DNA of 64,000 bases from Caballeronia insecticola (lineage in GTDB: Bacteria; Pseudomonadota; Gammaproteobacteria; Burkholderiales; Burkholderiaceae). The stretch is taken from NCBI RefSeq assembly GCF_000402035.1, contig NC_021289.1, positions 682,001 to 746,000 on the forward strand. The letters are read 5' to 3'. Position numbers and translations under genes: made by a program. This document shows, piece after piece, positions 60,482-64,000 of this stretch (its first letter is position 1; each line of letters begins with the position of its first letter). The notes under the pieces are model-generated. The model saw only the letters and a list, made by a program, of their open reading frames with translations, searched no databases and was not told where the DNA came from.

Positions 60482-61696
60482 TCAATGATCCCTGTTGTTT
60501 GAATGTTTCGAATGCTTTGAGTGTTCCCCGCCGATGAGCACGTCGCGCTGTTGCGCGCTGGAATGCAGCATCGCGATGCAGATTTCGAGCGTGCCGCGCG
60601 CCCAGACGCCGTCGTGCAGCGGCGCGATACCGCCATGCACGGCGGCGCTCAGTTCGTCGATGACTTCGGCGCGCGGCACATGCGGCGCATCGAGTTCGAT
60701 GCGTGCGCGCCGCTCGTCGCCATACACGAGGATCGCATCGGGAAGCGGCCGAAGATCGCCACGTTCACACGAAACGATCAGTGGCCCGAAATGTTGATAT
60801 GCGCGCGGCTCGGATTGCCCGCGCGATGGCGCGGTATAAGCCTCGCCGCCATAAGTGCCCGCCGCCTTCAACCGTGCCTCTTCTTCCTTCGATTCCACGC
60901 GCGAGAGCTTGCGCCGCGCGCTGCCGTAATCGTCGGCGTTGCGCGTCTGCCCCATCTCGCCGATCCAGCCGGTCCATTCGTCCGAATCGAAATGCGCGTA
61001 GCCGTTGTAGGCAAGCGTCGCGAACGCGCCGTTGTCGAACCAGAGCGTCGCTGTGTAAGCGCCTTCGGTCGGTCGCGCCGCATCCCAGTTGCCGACTGCC
61101 GCGCGAATACGTGTCGCGCGGCCGCCTGCCAGCAAGCGCACGATATCGACCTGATGCGCCGCCTGGCTGAACACCGCGCCGCCGCCCTCTTCCGTCTTCA
61201 ATTCCTCCGGCCTGCGCGGGCGGAACAGATAGTCGGTGTAGTTAAGCGCCTGAATCATCTTCACATCGCCATACTCGCCCGATGCAATCAGTTCGCGCGT
61301 GCGCAAATAAGGCGTATCGAAGCTATGACAATGACCGACGATCAGATGCACGTTCGCTGCACGGCACGCGTCGATCATCGCGTCGCATTCTTCGAGCGAC
61401 AGCGCCATCGGTTTTTCGACCAGCACATGTTTGCCGTGCCGCGCCGCGATGCGCGTATGCGCCGCATGAAACTGATGCGGGCTCGCGATATAGATCGCAT
61501 CGATTTCCGGCATGCGTGCGAGCGCTTCGATATCGTCGAAGGCAGGCGCATCGAAGTCGGCTTCGAACTGCGCACGCGCCGTCGCGCGCGGATCGCATGC
61601 ACCGACGAGCCGCACGCGCGCGTCCGCCAGAAAGGTCGGCAGCATCAGCGAGAATGCGCGGCCCAATCCCGCCACGCCAAGTCTGAGCGTATCCAT
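60482..61696 (-). CDS. ophB: Phthalate 4,5-cis-dihydrodiol dehydrogenase (Gfo/Idh/MocA family)
   Basis: A 404-residue NAD-dependent enzyme that oxidises the cis-dihydrodiol to 4,5-dihydroxyphthalate. The Rossmann motif [11 protein letters not shown] is at the N-terminus, [10 protein letters not shown] is at about 90-99 (E94, K95), and the catalytic-region [14 protein letters not shown] is near residue 180. ATG 61696 shares one base with the dioxygenase stop (TGATG), so the two are translationally coupled. The C-terminus carries a short HSKHSKHSN repeat, coded by three 9-bp units, beyond the conserved fold. Confidence 0.92.
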   Translation of the reverse strand: MDTLRLGVAGLGRAFSLMLPTFLADARVRLVGACDPRATARAQFEADFDAPAFDDIEALARMPEIDAIYIASPHQFHAAHTRIAARHGKHVLVEKPMALSLEECDAMIDACRAANVHLIVGHCHSFDTPYLRTRELIASGEYGDVKMIQALNYTDYLFRPRRPEELKTEEGGGAVFSQAAHQVDIVRLLAGGRATRIRAAVGNWDAARPTEGAYTATLWFDNGAFATLAYNGYAHFDSDEWTGWIGEMGQTRNADDYGSARRKLSRVESKEEEARLKAAGTYGGEAYTAPSRGQSEPRAYQHFGPLIVSCERGDLRPLPDAILVYGDERRARIELDAPHVPRAEVIDELSAAVHGGIAPLHDGVWARGTLEICIAMLHSSAQQRDVLIGGEHSKHSKHSNNRDH

Positions 61697-63015
61697 CACA
61701 CCTGAACCTGATAGTTCGGCTCGCCCACCGAAGCCGCTTCGACTTCGACCCAGACCGGTTGCGCGGCGTACTGCTTCCAGTCCGTGTCCTTCGGGACCAT
61801 CGCCTGAAACGAGCATACGGTGCGCGGGATCGCATTGTCGCCGGTGCCGATCGCGAGCTCGCCCGCCTGAAACGCCTTCAGCGCGTCGAGCATGCGGCGA
61901 CGGAACTCGACCACGGCAACATCGCTCGCGCCGAGCCGCTCTTCCGTGCGATCCGCGATCGGGCCCATCGTCACCCACATCGCGATGTCCTGATTCGGAA
62001 AGCCCTTGATGCCCGTGAAGTTGCCCGCCTTCATCGCCTCACGGTCCTGCCAGAAGCGGTTGTCCGTGTTGCGCAGCGGCCGGTAATACGCATCGAGATC
62101 GATGCCCACTTGCTGCCCGAGAAACTTGCGCCACGTCTCCGTTTCGGGCGTCTTGTCGGGATGGCCCCACGCCATGAAATAGAACGCGGTGCTGGTGTCG
62201 TCGCACGGCACGTTGATGTTCGCGACGTTATAGAGGTTGTTCGGCGGGATCAGCGCGGTGGCCGGCGCGACGAACACCGTCGAGCGCACGTAGTCGTGCG
62301 TGGCCGCGTTCTGAATCGGACGACGCAGCGCGGCGTAACGAAAGCCATACCCCGTGCGATGCACCTGCATGCGCGGCGCTTTATCGGTCGATGGGCGCAG
62401 CCAGTTCTTCGACGTCGCTTCCGCCCCGCCGACGCGCGCCGGCACGAAGTCCGACGAATGCAGGCTCGAACTGTGCGCGGAGTCGATCGCGCCTTCGAGA
62501 ATCTGCGCCCAGTTGCACGGCAGAATCGCCTTCGCGATGCTCACGCGCGTGTCTTCGGTCGGCGCCCAGGCCGGCGGCACGAACTCGGGAATCGCGTCCT
62601 GCGGGCCCATGTAGGCCCACACGAAGCCGCCCCACTCCTTCGTTTCATAAGCCTTGTGCCGGGTCTTCTTCGTCATGTCGCTGCATGACGGCTCCGAAAC
62701 CATTTCGATCACGTTGCCTTTCACGTCCATCTTCCAGCCGTGATAGAGACAACGCAGGCCGCAGTCTTCGTTGCGCCCATAGACGAGCGACACGCGACGA
62801 TGCGGACAATACTCATCCATCACGCCGACGTTGCCGTCGGTATCGCGGAACACGACGAGATCTTCGCCGAACACGCGCGCCTTGACGGGTGCGCCGTCCG
62901 GCTCGCTGACTTCTTCGATGAGGCACACGGGCGTCCAGTGACGCCGCATCAACTGGCCCATCGGGGCATCGCCTTCGATACGACACAGCAACATGTTTTC
63001 TTCATGCGTGAGCAT
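61696..63015 (-). CDS. ophA2: Phthalate 4,5-dioxygenase, Rieske oxygenase subunit
   Basis: The protein has 439 residues. The Rieske cluster is C70/H72 (CPHRRVS) and C89/H92 (RCLYHGWK); the mononuclear iron site is in [14 protein letters not shown] (H181, H186). The N-terminus ([20 protein letters not shown]) and the segment [14 protein letters not shown] are those of Pht3/OphA2. It adds O2 to phthalate to give the 4,5-cis-dihydrodiol, using electrons from the reductase encoded upstream. No small subunit is expected for this class. The reductase gene ends 47 bases before it. Confidence 0.95.
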   Translation of the reverse strand: MLTHEENMLLCRIEGDAPMGQLMRRHWTPVCLIEEVSEPDGAPVKARVFGEDLVVFRDTDGNVGVMDEYCPHRRVSLVYGRNEDCGLRCLYHGWKMDVKGNVIEMVSEPSCSDMTKKTRHKAYETKEWGGFVWAYMGPQDAIPEFVPPAWAPTEDTRVSIAKAILPCNWAQILEGAIDSAHSSSLHSSDFVPARVGGAEATSKNWLRPSTDKAPRMQVHRTGYGFRYAALRRPIQNAATHDYVRSTVFVAPATALIPPNNLYNVANINVPCDDTSTAFYFMAWGHPDKTPETETWRKFLGQQVGIDLDAYYRPLRNTDNRFWQDREAMKAGNFTGIKGFPNQDIAMWVTMGPIADRTEERLGASDVAVVEFRRRMLDALKAFQAGELAIGTGDNAIPRTVCSFQAMVPKDTDWKQYAAQPVWVEVEAASVGEPNYQVQV

Positions 63016-63062
63016 TTTCGCTTCTCCTGACCAACGTATTCAACGGGGACACATTCACTTCG

Positions 63063-64000
63063 TTAGAGATCCAGCACGAGTTCTTCGCTCTTCGCACGCG
63101 ACACGCAGATCATGATGTGGCCGGCCTTTTCGTCCTCGCCCAGCACCATGTCGCGATGGTCGGCTTCGCCCGCGCACAAGGTCGTGCGGCACGATCCGCA
63201 CGTGCCGCTCTCGCACGAACTCGGCGCACGGATGCCGTTGTCGCGCAAGATTTCAAGGATCGAGCGGTCCTTCGGAATCTCGAAGGACCGGTCCGAACGC
63301 GCGAGCTTCACGCTGAACGGCACGTTCTCCGCCGCGCGCGACTGATCCACGCCGAAGCTCTCGAAATGCACGCTGCCGGTCGGCCAGTGGCCGGTCATGT
63401 CGCGCACGCCGTCCATCAGCGCACGGGGGCCGCAGCAATACACATGCGTGCCGCTGCCGGGCTTTTCGAAGACGGGCCAGAAGTCGAACGCGCGGGCAAG
63501 ATCGCCGTGATCGTGATGAATCACCACATGCGGCTTCCATTCCGCGCCCGACAGTTCGTCGAGGAACGCTGTCGTTTCGGGGCTGCGCGCGAGGTAATAG
63601 AGCTTGAAGCGCGGACCGCCGATGGCCTTGAGATGACGCATCATCGACAGAATCGGTGTAATGCCGATGCCGCCCGCGACGAACACGAAACTGCGCGCGC
63701 GTTCGCTCAATTCGAATTCGTTGCGCGGCGCGGAGACTTCGATGCGATCGCCCTCGTTCACCTGATCCGTCATGCTGACCGAGCCGCCGCGGCCCGCTGC
63801 ATCGCGCTTCACGGCAATCACGTAGCGGTCGGTTTCGTCGGGGTCGTTGCAGAGCGAATAGTTGCGATTCGTGCCGCTCGGCACGCGCAGCGTCAGATGC
63901 GCGCCCGCACTGAAGGGTTCGAGCGCGCCGCCTTCGGGATCGCGCAGCTCGAAGCTCACGATGCCCTCCGCGACCTGTTCCTTCTTCGTCACCACGAGGG
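63063..64000 (-). CDS. ophA1: Phthalate dioxygenase reductase, 5' end outside the window
   Basis: An open frame to the right edge, at least 312 residues visible. Reading starts LVVTKKEQVAEGIVSFELRD, a normal near-N-terminal segment of the PDR/VanB family, so only a few residues are missing. The FMN-binding RNYSLCNDPDE, the NADH-binding FVFVAGGIGITPILSMMRH and the C-terminal plant-type 2Fe-2S domain CESGTCGSCRTTL are all visible. It transfers electrons from NADH to the Rieske oxygenase. The GTG at 63995 is an internal codon and should not be used as the start. Confidence 0.94.
   Translation of the reverse strand, partial: LVVTKKEQVAEGIVSFELRDPEGGALEPFSAGAHLTLRVPSGTNRNYSLCNDPDETDRYVIAVKRDAAGRGGSVSMTDQVNEGDRIEVSAPRNEFELSERARSFVFVAGGIGITPILSMMRHLKAIGGPRFKLYYLARSPETTAFLDELSGAEWKPHVVIHHDHGDLARAFDFWPVFEKPGSGTHVYCCGPRALMDGVRDMTGHWPTGSVHFESFGVDQSRAAENVPFSVKLARSDRSFEIPKDRSILEILRDNGIRAPSSCESGTCGSCRTTLCAGEADHRDMVLGEDEKAGHIMICVSRAKSEELVLDL

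Noticed and set aside
63993..63995. GTG as start of the phthalate dioxygenase reductase
   Set aside because: The frame is open to the edge and reads LVVTKKEQ there, which is internal to the usual N-terminus; the gene is simply truncated.
1..64000. tRNA, rRNA or CRISPR array
   Set aside because: No cloverleaf-type sequence, rRNA core or regularly spaced direct repeats were recognised by eye on either strand.

Overview
The window is high-GC chromosomal DNA from a betaproteobacterium of the Burkholderia/Paraburkholderia/Caballeronia group. The evidence is a Burkholderia-type porin, DUF3331 and DUF2889 proteins, the GC-rich codon use, and a phthalate operon of the oph type. I recognised no tRNA, rRNA, insertion sequence, phage gene or CRISPR array. 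Most of the window is accessory catabolic capacity: acyl-CoA, aromatic and amine/opine-like substrates, each set with its own transporter or regulator.

Left part (1-11.4 kb). A truncated SAM-domain/class III nucleotide cyclase and an ETF:ubiquinone oxidoreductase lie on the minus strand. ETF-QO is the natural electron sink for the acyl-CoA dehydrogenases further right. A plus-strand set follows: MFS transporter, GMC oxidoreductase, TauD/TfdA dioxygenase, aldehyde dehydrogenase. It looks like uptake and stepwise oxidation of an unidentified substrate. Then come a BON-domain protein, a porin and a DUF2889 protein.

Middle part (11.5-37.8 kb). Two acyl-CoA degradation gene sets each stand immediately downstream of a large MalT-type LuxR regulator. 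Set A (plus strand, 14.6-20.7 kb) is acyl-CoA ligase, acyl-CoA dehydrogenase, SCP-x-type thiolase, two MaoC-fold hydratase subunits and an SDR. An alpha-methylacyl-CoA racemase lies beyond it on the other strand. Set B (minus strand, 34.9-25.2 kb) is acyl-CoA dehydrogenase, thiolase, SDR, ligase, two complementary acyl-CoA dehydrogenase subunits, enoyl-CoA hydratase and ligase. The dehydrogenase-thiolase pair that opens set B is a close paralogue of the pair in set A. The enzyme mix suggests beta-oxidation of branched or cyclic (steroid- or terpenoid-like) carboxylates; the substrate is inferred. Between the sets sits an A+T-richer stretch with an orphan exported protein.

Right part (38-64 kb). 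A cytochrome b561 is followed by a tightly overlapping four-gene operon (DUF2000, enoyl-CoA hydratase, flavodoxin-fold reductase, AraC regulator) and an isochorismatase-family hydrolase. Next is a protein with a MerR-like DNA-binding domain fused to a citrate-synthase domain that lacks most catalytic residues. It is divergent from an aromatic-acid-type MFS transporter and a class II aldolase, with A+T-rich palindromes between them. Further right are several small or orphan proteins and a type II NADH dehydrogenase-like protein. An IclR regulator then faces an ABC transporter/HcnABC-like amine oxidase operon with repeated ATTCC-N7-GGAAT sites in the shared promoter. A 75-residue peptide gene with a double-glycine leader follows. 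The right edge holds an ophA1-ophA2-ophB-ophC operon converting phthalate to protocatechuate; its first gene is cut by the window end.
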